From Alphaproteobacteria bacterium (lineage in GTDB: Bacteria; Pseudomonadota; Alphaproteobacteria; Micropepsales; Micropepsaceae), in contig CANJIS010000001.1 of the NCBI GenBank assembly GCA_947474565.1, forward strand, positions 124,001 to 188,000: DNA of 64,000 bases. The letters run 5' to 3'. Below, piece after piece: positions 30,027-38,265 of the stretch (its first letter is position 1; every line of letters starts with the position of its first letter). The notes beneath the pieces were generated by a model. The model searched no databases. It was not told where the DNA came from and saw only the letters and a program-made list of their open reading frames with translations. The translations under genes and the position numbers were made by a program.

Positions 30027-31454
30027 ATGGCCGATACCGACCTGTTTTTCTCCCGCACCGGCATGGACCGGGGCAAAGTCCAGGACACGCTGGACAACGC
30101 CCTGACCAATTCGGACGACGGGGAACTTTTCCTGGAATACAGCCAGAGCGAATCGTTCTCCTACGATGACGGCCGCCTGAAGGCCGCCAGCTTCGACACC
30201 AGCCAGGGTTTCGGCCTGCGCGCCGTGGCCGGTGAAGCCACCGGCTATGCCCATGCCACCGAATTGTCGGAAGCTGCCATCGCGCGCGCCGCCAACACCG
30301 TGCGCGCGGTGTCGGCGGGCCATTCCGGCATCGTGGCCGGGGGCCCTGCCCGCACCAACACCAAACTCTATACCGACCTGGACCCGCTGCAGACCGCGGG
30401 CTTCGAGAAGAAGGTCAAGCTGCTGGAAGAGATCAACGCCTATGCCCGCGCCAAGGATTCGCGCGTGCGGCAGGTTTCGGCTTCGCTTTCTGGCGAATGG
30501 CAGAAGATCGAGATCATGCGCGCCGGCGGTGAGCATTATTCCGACACCCGCCCCCTCGTCCGCATCAATGTCAGTGTGGTGGTGGAACAGGGCGGACGTC
30601 AGGAGTCGGGAAGCTTCGGCGGCGGCGGTAGAGCCGGTTACGACACCTTTATTGAACCGGAATATTGGCGCGCGGCGGTGGATGAAGCGCTGCGTCAGGC
30701 GCTGGTCAATCTGGACTCGGTGCCGGCGCCTGCCGGTGAGATGACCGTGGTGCTGGGCCCAGGCTGGCCGGGCATCCTGCTGCACGAAGCCATCGGCCAC
30801 GGGCTGGAAGGCGATTTCAACCGCAAGAAGACGAGCGCGTTCGCCGGGTTGCTGGGCCAGCGCGTTGCCGCCCCCGGCGTCACGGTGGTGGATGACGGCA
30901 CGATTGATGGACGGCGCGGTTCGCTTTCGATTGACGACGAAGGCACGCCGACCTCGCGCACCGTGCTGATCGAGGACGGAATCCTGAAAGGCTATATGCA
31001 GGACCGCCAGAATGCCCGGCTGATGGGCATGGCCCCCACCGGCAACGGACGGCGGCAGGGATTCAGTTCGCCGATCATGCCGCGCATGACCAACACCTAT
31101 ATGTTGGGCGGGACCGCGGACCCGCGCGAGATCATGCAAAGCGTCAAGAACGGAATCTATGCCGTGAATTTCGGCGGCGGCCAGGTGGACATCACCAACG
31201 GCAAGTTCGTGTTCAGCTGCACCGAGGCCTATCGCATCGAGAACGGCAAGCTGGGCGCGCCGATCAAGGGCGCGACCCTGATCGGTTCAGGCCCGGAATC
31301 GCTGACCAAGGTTTCCATGATCGGCAACGACATGAAGCTGGATACCGGCGTCGGCACCTGCGGCAAGAACGGCCAGAGCGTGCCGGTGGGCGTGGGCCAG
31401 CCGACCATCAAGCTGGATGGGTTGACGGTGGGCGGTACTGCTCAGGCCGCGTGA
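30027..31454 (+). CDS. tldD: Metalloprotease TldD
   Basis: 475 residues. Catalytic subunit of the TldD/TldE peptidase, which unfolds and degrades small peptides and acts in maturation of modified peptides in some species; cytosolic. The zinc motif HEAIGHGLEGD (H253, E254, H258) is intact, followed by NRKKTSAFAGLLGQRVAAPG and the C-terminal SGPESLTKVSMIGNDM. The start ATG lies eight bases after a CGGAG ribosome-binding site. A longer frame upstream is non-homologous. Partner tldE lies 15 kb to the right on the same strand. Its stop overlaps the next small gene. Confidence 0.96.
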   Translation: MADTDLFFSRTGMDRGKVQDTLDNALTNSDDGELFLEYSQSESFSYDDGRLKAASFDTSQGFGLRAVAGEATGYAHATELSEAAIARAANTVRAVSAGHSGIVAGGPARTNTKLYTDLDPLQTAGFEKKVKLLEEINAYARAKDSRVRQVSASLSGEWQKIEIMRAGGEHYSDTRPLVRINVSVVVEQGGRQESGSFGGGGRAGYDTFIEPEYWRAAVDEALRQALVNLDSVPAPAGEMTVVLGPGWPGILLHEAIGHGLEGDFNRKKTSAFAGLLGQRVAAPGVTVVDDGTIDGRRGSLSIDDEGTPTSRTVLIEDGILKGYMQDRQNARLMGMAPTGNGRRQGFSSPIMPRMTNTYMLGGTADPREIMQSVKNGIYAVNFGGGQVDITNGKFVFSCTEAYRIENGKLGAPIKGATLIGSGPESLTKVSMIGNDMKLDTGVGTCGKNGQSVPVGVGQPTIKLDGLTVGGTAQAA

Positions 31455-31708
31455 TGGCGAAATACTGGTTCAAGCAGAAAAGCATCGGTATCGGTTCGAC
31501 GCCCAATACCTGGCAGGGCTGGCTGGTGACGCTGCTGGCCATCGTGCTGATGATCGCGGTGGTGTTCGAGGCCAAGCAGATTTCTGATCCGTCCGCGCAG
31601 AAGCTGGTGGCGCTGACCGGGGTGGGCGCGATTTTCATTGCGCTGAGTGTGATTGCTTTTCTCAAGACCGAAGGCGGCTGGCGCTGGCGCAGCGGCAAGA
31701 AAGATTAG
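31454..31708 (+). CDS. Small membrane protein after tldD
   Basis: 84 residues from the ATG overlapping the tldD stop (TGATG). Short amphipathic start (MAKYWFKQKSIGIGSTPNTW), then two hydrophobic helices (WLVTLLAIVLMIAVVFEA and LVALTGVGAIFIALSVIAFL) and a basic end (GGWRWRSGKKD). It resembles small two-helix inner-membrane proteins of unknown function that follow tldD in several alphaproteobacteria. It is convergent with the next gene; their ends overlap by four bases. Confidence 0.75.
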   Translation: MAKYWFKQKSIGIGSTPNTWQGWLVTLLAIVLMIAVVFEAKQISDPSAQKLVALTGVGAIFIALSVIAFLKTEGGWRWRSGKKD

Positions 31709-31908
31709 TCGCCGGGACGTTCGATCTTGCGGACCACCAGTTCGTCAATCTCCAGGCGCTTGATGCGCAGCTTGCCCACGGCGGCTTTGCCCACTGCCAG
31801 CTTGCCAATGGCCAGCGCGCCGATCGCCATGGCGCCCACCGCCACCGCACCAAGAGCGGCAGCACCGGCGGCCAAAGCCATCGCGTTTCTGGCAGGACCT
31901 GTTTTCAT
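31705..31908 (-). CDS. Small Ala/Gly/Ile repeat protein
   Basis: 67 residues. After a short basic start (MKTGPARNAMALAAG) comes a six-residue periodic stretch: AVGAMAIGALAIGKLAVGKA, continuing AVGKLRIKRLEIDELVV. The period-five to six pattern of small residues with regular Ile/Leu/Val suggests a miniature beta-helix or a membrane-associated strand rather than a normal helix. Similar small proteins occur in rhizobia and relatives; the function is unknown. A TAATAT box ends six bases before the ATG, so the message may be leaderless. Confidence 0.68.
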   Translation of the reverse strand: MKTGPARNAMALAAGAAALGAVAVGAMAIGALAIGKLAVGKAAVGKLRIKRLEIDELVVRKIERPGD

Positions 31909-31928
31909 CGCGGGATATTAGCACTCCC

Positions 31929-32129
31929 TGTCATTCCCGGCGAGTGAGGCGCGCAGCGTCGAACGAGGGGTGAGGAGTGGTTCGCGTAAGCGAACGAAAT
32001 GGTCCAGCGGACCATTTCGAGCGACGAACGCCGCGAGCTTGGGCGAGCGGCCGGGCGGGAATCCAGGCTTGTGAAACCGTCCAGATATTGAAACTTCCCT
32101 CGGCGCTACGCGCCTCGCCGGGGATGACA
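31929..32129. repeat. Inverted-repeat element A, copy 3, with inserted element C
   Basis: Outer arms TGTCATTCCCGGCGAG and CTCGCCGGGGATGACA. It is longer than other copies (201 bases) because element C (31980-32056) lies in its left half. The inner right arm is shortened: CCAGATATTGAAA is shared with copy 4, but the CCTGGATCCCC block is missing. Right hairpin GGCGC/GCGCC with TAC loop. It fills the divergent promoter region between two genes. Confidence 0.85.
31980..32056 (+). repeat. Three-hairpin element C, copy 2 (nested in A3)
   Basis: Hairpin 1 GTTCGC/GCGAAC; hairpin 2 AAATGGTCC with GGACCATTT around AGC; then the conserved block GCCGCGAGCTTGGGCGAGCGGC, a GCCGC/GCGGC hairpin. Stems 1 and 2 differ from the other copies but keep pairing. 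Confidence 0.75.
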
Positions 32130-32149
32130 GAAGAGGCTAAGATCGGGAC

Positions 32150-32482
32150 ATGCTGATTTATAAAGTTCTGCCCCGCGCCGAGTGGGAAAAAGTGGTGGAG
32201 GCCTATGACGGCTCTGCCGACGACAAGCGCGATGGCTTTATTCATCTCTCCACCCGCGCCCAGTTGGCGGGGACGCTGGCCAAGCATTATGCCGGGCAGA
32301 CCGGATTGCTGCTGCTGGCAGTGGAAGCAGAAAGCCTGGGTGCGGGTTTGAAATGGGAGCTTGCCCCTAAGCGCGGTGAGGACTTTCCCCATCTGTATGC
32401 GCCACTTCACAAAAGCGCCGTGACATGGGCCGCACCTTTAAATCGCGATGCGAGTGGAGAATTTTTGCTGCCCCCGGAATGA
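32150..32482 (+). CDS. DUF952 family protein
   Basis: 110 residues. DUF952 domain: MLIYKVLPRAEWEKVVEAYD, then DKRDGFIHLSTRAQLAGTLA and a C-terminal FPHLYAPLHKSAVTW. The family is cytosolic and structurally related to ADP-ribosyltransferase-like folds by some classifications; no reaction is established. It is followed 20 bases later by the pirin gene, with which it may be co-transcribed. The upstream region is taken up by element A3. Confidence 0.85.
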   Translation: MLIYKVLPRAEWEKVVEAYDGSADDKRDGFIHLSTRAQLAGTLAKHYAGQTGLLLLAVEAESLGAGLKWELAPKRGEDFPHLYAPLHKSAVTWAAPLNRDASGEFLLPPE

Positions 32483-32502
32483 AGACGCGCTAGGCTTTCG
32501 CC

Positions 32503-33372
32503 ATGCAATTTCTCAAAGGCAAGACCCACGACCTGGGCGACAAATTTTATATCACCCGCTATCTGCCCGAGATGGATCGCCGCAGCATCGGGCCTTTCAT
32601 CTTCTTCGATTTTTTCGGGCCGGTGGATTTTCCGCCTGGGCGCGGCATTGATGTGCGCCCGCACCCGCATATCGGGCTGGCCACCGTCACCTATCTGTTC
32701 GAAGGCGCGCAGATGCACCGCGACACGCTGGGTTCGGTGCAGGAAATCACCCCGGGCGATGTGAACTGGATGACCGCCGGGCGCGGCATCGCTCATTCCG
32801 AACGCACGGGTGCAGAAACGCGCGCGAAAGGCCATCGCCTGCACGGCATTCAGACCTGGGTGGGGCTTCCCGCCGCCGATGAAGAAGCCGAACCGCGCTT
32901 CCAGCATTTCAAATCGGCGGAGCTGCCGGTGATCCAGTTGGAAGACGTGGAACTGAAACTGATGGTGGGCACGGCATTCGGGCTGACTTCGCCGGTCAAA
33001 ACCTTTTCGCCGATCTTTTATGCCGACGCGAAATTCGCCGTCGGCGGGGTGCTGACCTACACCGCCGAGCATGACGAGCGCGGCATGCTGATCATTGATG
33101 GCGATATCCAGATCGGCGGCGATATCCTGCCGCCCGGCACCATGATCTTTCTGGAAAAGGGCGAAGAGATCACCATGTTCGCGCAAGGGGCGGCCCGCGC
33201 CGTTCTGTTCGGTGGCTCCGCCCTGGATGGCCAGCGCCATCTGTGGTGGAATTTTGTGTCGTCATCGAAAGAGCGCATCGAACAGGCCAAGCACGACTGG
33301 AAGGACGGCAAGTTCGGAATGATCCCCGGCGGCGACCAGGAATTCATTCCTTTGCCGGAGGATCAGAGATGA
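32503..33372 (+). CDS. Pirin family protein
   Basis: 289 residues, a double-cupin pirin. The metal ligands match the family: H54 and H56 in RPHPHIGLATVTYLFEG, H98 and E100 in RGIAHSERTG. Bacterial pirins can act as quercetin 2,3-dioxygenases or redox regulators; the role here is open. A C-terminal cupin ends GGDQEFIPLPEDQ. Its stop overlaps the ATG of the next small gene (ATGA), the first link of a five-gene coupled run. Confidence 0.92.
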   Translation: MQFLKGKTHDLGDKFYITRYLPEMDRRSIGPFIFFDFFGPVDFPPGRGIDVRPHPHIGLATVTYLFEGAQMHRDTLGSVQEITPGDVNWMTAGRGIAHSERTGAETRAKGHRLHGIQTWVGLPAADEEAEPRFQHFKSAELPVIQLEDVELKLMVGTAFGLTSPVKTFSPIFYADAKFAVGGVLTYTAEHDERGMLIIDGDIQIGGDILPPGTMIFLEKGEEITMFAQGAARAVLFGGSALDGQRHLWWNFVSSSKERIEQAKHDWKDGKFGMIPGGDQEFIPLPEDQR

Positions 33373-33587
33373 AGAATGAGCGCCTTATCCCCGCGCTGGT
33401 TCTGGCTTACGCCACCACCAAACTTTTATTGGCGCTTTTGTTTCCGCCCGCCGTGGCGGGGATCGCCTTCTTCGCCGCCTACCGCATGATGCCGTTCTAT
33501 CCCGTGGCCGCGTCGGTGATCCTGGTGATGGGGGCCGCCGTGCTGCTGCGCTATGGCACCATGTTCTTGGACAAGGCCCGGCGATGA
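33369..33587 (+). CDS. Small two-helix membrane protein
   Basis: 72 residues: MKNERLIPALVLAYATTKLL, then LLFPPAVAGIAFFAAYRMMP and YPVAASVILVMGAAVLLRYG, ending DKARR. Two or three hydrophobic segments predict an inner-membrane protein. No family recognised. Start and stop both overlap their neighbours (pirin upstream, another small membrane gene downstream) in ATGA junctions, which is strong evidence that it is translated. Confidence 0.72.
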   Translation: MKNERLIPALVLAYATTKLLLALLFPPAVAGIAFFAAYRMMPFYPVAASVILVMGAAVLLRYGTMFLDKARR

Positions 33588-33787
33588 AGGTCGCGGTGGT
33601 TTTCATTGTGGGCGTTTTCCTGCTGGTGCAGGGCGTGCTGTTCACCTTGCAGGGTCTGGGCATCGTCACCTGGCCGCAGCAAAGTTTCATGATCAACAAT
33701 CATGACTGGATCGATCGCGGGCTTGTGATCGCGCTGCTCGGTATTGTCGTCATTCTTGGCGCCTGGCGGCTGCAAAAGAAATCATGA
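33584..33787 (+). CDS. Small two-helix membrane protein
   Basis: 67 residues: an N-terminal hydrophobic segment (VAVVFIVGVFLLVQGVLFTL), a short polar loop (TWPQQSFMINNHDWIDR), then a second helix (GLVIALLGIVVILGAWRL) and a basic end (QKKS). Predicted inner membrane. No family recognised. Coupled by ATGA overlaps to the small gene before it and the nitronate monooxygenase gene after it. Confidence 0.72.
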   Translation: MKVAVVFIVGVFLLVQGVLFTLQGLGIVTWPQQSFMINNHDWIDRGLVIALLGIVVILGAWRLQKKS

Positions 33788-34857
33788 GCGATCTGCTCGC
33801 CAGGTTGGGAATGGATCATCCCATCATCCAGGCGCCGATGGCGGGCACCTCCACCCCCGCCATGGCGGCGGCGGTGTGCAATGCGGGCGGGTTGGGTTCA
33901 CTGGGGCTGGCATCCGCGGGCGCGGACGGCGCGCGGAAAATGATTGCGGAGACGCAGGCGCTCACCAACCGCGCCATCAATGTGAATTTGTTCTGCCACC
34001 AGACATTTGCGCCCGATCCGGCGCGGGATGCGCGCTGGATTGAAACCCTGCGGGGGGAGTTCGCCAAGTTCGGCGCCGAGCCGCCCGCTTTGCTGCGCGA
34101 CATCTATAAGAGCTTCCTGATCGACGATGACATGCTGGAGGTGCTGCTGGCGCTGAAGCCCCAGGTGGTGAGCTTTCATTTCGGGCTGCCGCAGAAAGAG
34201 AAGATCGCGGCGCTGAAAAAAAATGGCGCGGTGCTGTTTTCATCGGCCACCAATCTGGACGAAGCGCGCGCCGCTGCGGAAGCGGGCATGGACGCGGTGG
34301 TGGCACAAGGTTATGAGGCCGGTGGTCATCGCGGCATGTTCGACCCGCGCGCGTCCGACGATCAACTTTCCATGGCGGTGCTGACGGAAATTCTGGCGGC
34401 CAGGCTTTCCGTTCCGGTGATCGCGGCGGGCGGCATCATGAATGGTGCGGGCATTGCCTCCGCTTTAAAGCTGGGCGCGGTGGCGGCGCAGTTGGGCACC
34501 GCCTTTGTCGGCTGCGCCGAATCTGCCGCCGATGCCGGGTATCGCGCGGCGCTGGCCAGTGAGGCGGCGCTGCACACCACCATGACGGCGGCGATATCGG
34601 GCCGCCCTGCCCGCTGCCTTGCCAACAAATTCACTTCGTTGTCTGAGAGGGGGATAGATGCCGCGAACATCGCCGCCTATCCCAATACCTATGATCTGGG
34701 CAAAGCCTTGAACGCCGCCGCCAAGGCAAAAGGCGAGACCGGCTATGGCGCGCAATGGGCCGGACAGGGTGCGCCGCTGGCGCGCTTTCTGCCCGCCGCC
34801 GAATTGATGGCGGCATTGATTTCGGAATTGAAATCGTCACTGAAAGAGAACCCATGA
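33784..34857 (+). CDS. Nitronate monooxygenase (2-nitropropane dioxygenase family)
   Basis: 357 residues. FMN-dependent TIM-barrel enzyme oxidising alkyl nitronates such as propionate 3-nitronate; cytosolic. Family motifs: HPIIQAPMAGTSTPAMAAAV, the catalytic-His segment VVAQGYEAGGHRGMF, and IAAGGIMNGAGIASALKLGA followed by GTAFVGCAE. Standard length. It is the fourth gene of the coupled pirin-to-AKR run, which suggests oxidative or electrophile detoxification, an inference only. Confidence 0.93.
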   Translation: MSDLLARLGMDHPIIQAPMAGTSTPAMAAAVCNAGGLGSLGLASAGADGARKMIAETQALTNRAINVNLFCHQTFAPDPARDARWIETLRGEFAKFGAEPPALLRDIYKSFLIDDDMLEVLLALKPQVVSFHFGLPQKEKIAALKKNGAVLFSSATNLDEARAAAEAGMDAVVAQGYEAGGHRGMFDPRASDDQLSMAVLTEILAARLSVPVIAAGGIMNGAGIASALKLGAVAAQLGTAFVGCAESAADAGYRAALASEAALHTTMTAAISGRPARCLANKFTSLSERGIDAANIAAYPNTYDLGKALNAAAKAKGETGYGAQWAGQGAPLARFLPAAELMAALISELKSSLKENP

Positions 34858-35885
34858 AATATAATCGCTTCGGCCGCACCGGACTGTTCGTTTCGGAAAT
34901 CTGCTTTGGCACCATGACCTTTTCCGGCGAAGGCTGGCTGGGCGGCGCCATCGGTAACCAGGGCCAGAAAGAAGCCAGTCACCTGATCGGCAAATGCCTG
35001 AAGGCGGGGGTGAACTTCATCGATACCTCCGACGTCTATTCCTATGGCCAGTCGGAAAAGATGACCGGCCAGGCGATCAGGGATCTTGGCGTGGATCGCA
35101 GCGAAGTGGTGCTGGCGACCAAAGTGTTCAGCCGCATGGGGCCGGGGCCGAACAATGCGGGCTCATCGCGCGCGCATATCATGGACGGGGTGGCGAAAAG
35201 CCTGGAGCGGCTGCAGACCGATCACATCGACCTGTATCAAATCCACGGCACCGATCCGGTGACGCCGGTGGAAGAGATCATGCGGGCGCTGGATGATCTG
35301 GTGCGCCAGAACATGGTGCGTTATGTCGGCGTGTCGAACTGGACCGCGTGGCGCATCGCCAAGGCCAATGGCGTTGCCGATAAGCATGGCTGGAACCGGA
35401 TCGAATCCTTGCAGGCTTATTATTCCATCGCCGGCCGCGAGCTGGAGCGCGAGCTGGTGCCGCTGATGCAGGAAGACCAGATCGCGTGTTTGCCCTGGAG
35501 CCCGCTGGCCGGTGGTTATCTGTCGGGCAAGTTCAGCCCCGGCGGCGAAGCGCAGGCGGAAGGCCGGCGCAAGATTTTCGATTTCCCGCCGCTGGATAAA
35601 ACGAAAGCCGACAAGATCGTCGAAGTGATGCGGCCCATCGCCAAAGAGCGCGGCACATCGGTGGCGCGGGTGGCGCTGGCCTATGTGCTGGCGAAACCCT
35701 GGGTCACCAGCGTCATCATCGGTGCGCGCACCGAGGCGCAGCTGGATGACAATCTGGAAGCGACCAAGCTGCAGCTTTCGGCGGATGAACTCAAGAAGCT
35801 AGACGACGTTTCTGCGCTGAGCGTCGAGTATCCGGGCTGGATGCTGGAGCGTCAGAGCGCGACGCGGTTGCCGACCAACACGTGA
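34854..35885 (+). CDS. Aldo/keto reductase
   Basis: 343 residues. NADPH-dependent reductase with the AKR barrel: MKYNRFGRTGLFVSEICFGT, the catalytic Asp/Tyr segment NFIDTSDVYSYGQSE, Lys in VLATKVFSR, His in DLYQIHGTDP, and the cofactor loop VTSVIIGARTEAQLDDNLEA. It most resembles the AKR11/YajO-like group. The carbonyl substrate is unknown. The ATG overlaps the nitronate monooxygenase stop. Element B2 follows immediately and may provide the 3' end. Confidence 0.92.
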   Translation: MKYNRFGRTGLFVSEICFGTMTFSGEGWLGGAIGNQGQKEASHLIGKCLKAGVNFIDTSDVYSYGQSEKMTGQAIRDLGVDRSEVVLATKVFSRMGPGPNNAGSSRAHIMDGVAKSLERLQTDHIDLYQIHGTDPVTPVEEIMRALDDLVRQNMVRYVGVSNWTAWRIAKANGVADKHGWNRIESLQAYYSIAGRELERELVPLMQEDQIACLPWSPLAGGYLSGKFSPGGEAQAEGRRKIFDFPPLDKTKADKIVEVMRPIAKERGTSVARVALAYVLAKPWVTSVIIGARTEAQLDDNLEATKLQLSADELKKLDDVSALSVEYPGWMLERQSATRLPTNT

Positions 35886-35886
35886 T

Positions 35887-35987
35887 TGTCATGGCCCGGA
35901 AATCCGGGCCATCCAGGTAACGCAGACTCATTCTGGAAGTGCTGAGCGACTTCACCTGGATGGCCCACACTCCGGTGGGCCATGACA
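35887..35987. repeat. Inverted-repeat element B, copy 2
   Basis: Outer arms TGTCATGGCC and GGCCATGACA with inner arms CCATCCAGGT and CACCTGGATGG. Variable hairpins merge with the arms: left GGCCCGG/CCGGGCC around AAAT; right GGCCCAC/GTGGGCC. It sits between convergent AKR and gshA gene ends. Confidence 0.85.
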
Positions 35988-36000
35988 GTAAGGTGCGTGG

Positions 36001-37365
36001 CTAGAGAAAGTTGTACTCGGTGAAGAGCGGCGTCAGATCCTTGTTCCAAGCGCCATAGTAATTCTTCAGCATCTCTTCCGAGCGGGTGTAGCCGCGATTG
36101 ACCAGTTCGCGTACCGGGTTGAGGAAGCCGTCCTCGCTCATACCGCCCGCGTCGAGGGCGGCGCGGCGTTTCAGGCCGGCGGCGGAAATTTCCAGGATGC
36201 GGTGCGCCAGTTCGTGCACCGTCGCCTTGCGGAACGGGGTCTTGAAGCCTTGGCGGCCGACGCCGTCGCGCATCGCCTGGCGTTCTTCCACCGTCCAGTC
36301 CTTGACCAGGTCCCAGGCGGCATCCAGCGCCACGCTGTCATAGAGAAGACCGACCCACAGCGCCGGCATGCCGCAGATGCGTCGCCACAAGCCGCCATCG
36401 GTGCCGCGCATTTCCAGGAACTGCTTCAGCCGCACTTCCGGGAAGATGGTGGTGAGATGATCGGCCCAGTCGCTCATCGAGGGTTCAATGTGCGCCACTT
36501 CGGGAATCTTGCGGGCCAGGAACTCGCGGAAGCTCTTGCCCGCGACATCGATATATTTGCCGTCGCGATAGACGAAGTACATCGGCACATCGAGGGCGTA
36601 ATCGACATAACGCTCAAAACTCATGCCGTCATCGAACACCCAGGGCAGCATGCCGGAGCGGGCATTGTCGACATCGGTCCACACCTGGGCGCGGTAGGAC
36701 AGAAAACCGCTGGGGCGGCCTTCGCGGAAGGGCGAGTTGGCGAACAAGGCGGTGGTGACCGGTTGCAGCGCCAGGCCGACGCGGAATTTCTTGACCATGT
36801 CGGCTTCGGATTCGAAATCCAGATTCACCTGCACGGTGCAGGTGCGGAACATCATGTCGAGGCCATAAGCGCCGACCTTGGGCATATAGCGTTTCATGAT
36901 GCCGTAGCGGCCCTTGGGCATCACCGGCACTTCGTCCAAGGACCAGCTGGGCGCAAAGCCGAAGCCCAGCACGCCGACGCCGATCTCGGTCGCCACTTCG
37001 CGGCACTGTTCCAGATGCAGATTCACTTCGGCGCAGGTCTCATGCACCGTCTTCACCGGCGCGCCGGACAGTTCGAACTGGCCGCCCGGCTCCAGGCTGA
37101 GCGAGGCGCCGTTCTGGGAAAGGCCGATAATGTTGCCGTTCTCTTGAATGGGCTCCCAGCCGAAGTGGGCCATGCCTTCCAAGAGCGCGCGGATGCCCTG
37201 CGGGCCTTCATACGGAACGGGTTTGTGGGTCTTCAGGCAGTAAACGAATTTTTCGTGCTCGGTGCCGATGCGCCAGGCCTCGCGCGGCTTTGTCCCTTTG
37301 GACAAATGCCGCACCAGATCGTCGCGGCTCTCTATGGGGCCGCCGGCGGACTGCGGAATGGACAT
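36001..37365 (-). CDS. gshA: Glutamate--cysteine ligase
   Basis: 454 residues. First step of glutathione synthesis: ATP-dependent ligation of glutamate and cysteine; cytosolic. It belongs to the plant/alphaproteobacterial-type ligases: WRIGTEHEKFVYC, SLEPGGQFELSGAPVKTVHE, FGFAPSWSLDEVPVMPKGRY, and RTCTVQVNLDFESEADMVKK. Standard length for the group. It is monocistronic and convergent with the AKR gene. No gshB in the window. Confidence 0.94.
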   Translation of the reverse strand: MSIPQSAGGPIESRDDLVRHLSKGTKPREAWRIGTEHEKFVYCLKTHKPVPYEGPQGIRALLEGMAHFGWEPIQENGNIIGLSQNGASLSLEPGGQFELSGAPVKTVHETCAEVNLHLEQCREVATEIGVGVLGFGFAPSWSLDEVPVMPKGRYGIMKRYMPKVGAYGLDMMFRTCTVQVNLDFESEADMVKKFRVGLALQPVTTALFANSPFREGRPSGFLSYRAQVWTDVDNARSGMLPWVFDDGMSFERYVDYALDVPMYFVYRDGKYIDVAGKSFREFLARKIPEVAHIEPSMSDWADHLTTIFPEVRLKQFLEMRGTDGGLWRRICGMPALWVGLLYDSVALDAAWDLVKDWTVEERQAMRDGVGRQGFKTPFRKATVHELAHRILEISAAGLKRRAALDAGGMSEDGFLNPVRELVNRGYTRSEEMLKNYYGAWNKDLTPLFTEYNFL

Positions 37366-37440
37366 GAGAAATTCCCTGAACGAGGGAGGTACTTAAGAGC
37401 GGGTTCTGGGACTGGCAAGCTGTCAGCATTTATTTGCGTA

Positions 37441-37469
37441 TTGACTTAATTAAGTAGATAAGAAAATAT
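37441..37469 (+). promoter_or_regulatory. Promoter/operator of the ArsR-SRPBCC operon
   Basis: TTGACT (37441-37446), 17 bases, AAATAT (37464-37469). The perfect 12-base palindrome ACTTAATTAAGT (37444-37455) overlaps the -35 region and is a likely ArsR operator. The predicted transcription start falls at or next to the ATG (37476), with no ribosome-binding site, suggesting a leaderless message. Confidence 0.6.
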
Positions 37470-37475
37470 AAGCCC

Positions 37476-37778
37476 ATGAACAGTCTGCAAGCCCTGTCCG
37501 ACCCGACCCGCCAGCGCATTGTGATGATGCTGGCCTCCGGCGCGCTGTCGTCGGGCGAGATCGCCAGCCGCTTTCACCTGTCGCCGCCTGCTGTGTCGCA
37601 GCATCTGAAAACGCTGCGCGGCGCGAAGCTGGTGAGCGTGCGGCCCGAAAAGCAGAAGCGCATTTATGAGCTGAACCCGGACGGCATCCGCGAAGTGTCC
37701 GACTGGGTGGAGAAGGTCTGCGCCTTCTGGAACCCCAAGCTGGATGCGCTGGAAGCGGCGCTGCGGAATGACAAGTAA
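37476..37778 (+). CDS. ArsR-family transcriptional regulator
   Basis: 100 residues, winged helix-turn-helix: MNSLQALSDPTRQRIVMMLA, recognition region SSGEIASRFHLSPPAVSQHL and wing RPEKQKRIYELNPDG. It lacks the metal-binding Cys motif of metal-sensing ArsR proteins, so it is likely of the type that pairs with SRPBCC/AHSA1 proteins and may sense an organic ligand. Its 3' end overlaps the first SRPBCC gene by 11 bases. Autoregulation through the palindrome at 37444-37455 is likely. Confidence 0.92.
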   Translation: MNSLQALSDPTRQRIVMMLASGALSSGEIASRFHLSPPAVSQHLKTLRGAKLVSVRPEKQKRIYELNPDGIREVSDWVEKVCAFWNPKLDALEAALRNDK

Positions 37779-38262
37779 AGGCGAAGTCGTTGCAGAGTCG
37801 GCGGTGCGGTTTGTCCGCGCCCTGCCCGCACCTGTCGCACGCGTGTGGAAATTTCTTACCGACCCCGCGCTTTTACCCGAATGGTATGGCGAAGGCAGCA
37901 TAGAGCCCCGCGAAGGCGGCGCCGTGTCGCTGATGGGCGGGCATATTCGCGGCGTGGTGACGGCGTGGCGGCCAGAACAATTGCTCGGCTACACCTGGAA
38001 TGTATTCGCGCCAGGAGAGACGGTTTCGGCATGGCCGGTGTCGTATCTGGAGATGGCGTTGGCAGCCGATGGCGCTGGCACCAGGCTCACCCTCACCCAC
38101 CGCCCCATTCCCGACGCGATGCAGAAGCAGACCGCGATGGGCTGGCACACGTATCTCGATCTGATTGGCGCGGGCCTGGATGGAAAATTTCCAAAACGCG
38201 CCGACCTGTTTCCCGTCAATGCCGCGCTGTACGGCGTGGATCTCAACGCCCTGAAAAGGTGA
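37768..38262 (+). CDS. SRPBCC (AHSA1-like) protein 1
   Basis: 164 residues. AHSA1/START-fold protein: VRFVRALPAPVARVWKFLTD, PEWYGEGSIEPREGGAVSLM, GVVTAWRPEQLLGYTWNV, and the C-terminal GWHTYLDLIGAGLDG. Such proteins have a hydrophobic cavity and sit beside ArsR regulators in many bacteria; their ligand is usually unknown. The start is the ATG at 37768 within the ArsR 3' end. The second SRPBCC gene begins three bases after it. Confidence 0.88.
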   Translation: MTSKGEVVAESAVRFVRALPAPVARVWKFLTDPALLPEWYGEGSIEPREGGAVSLMGGHIRGVVTAWRPEQLLGYTWNVFAPGETVSAWPVSYLEMALAADGAGTRLTLTHRPIPDAMQKQTAMGWHTYLDLIGAGLDGKFPKRADLFPVNAALYGVDLNALKR

Positions 38263-38265
38263 TCT

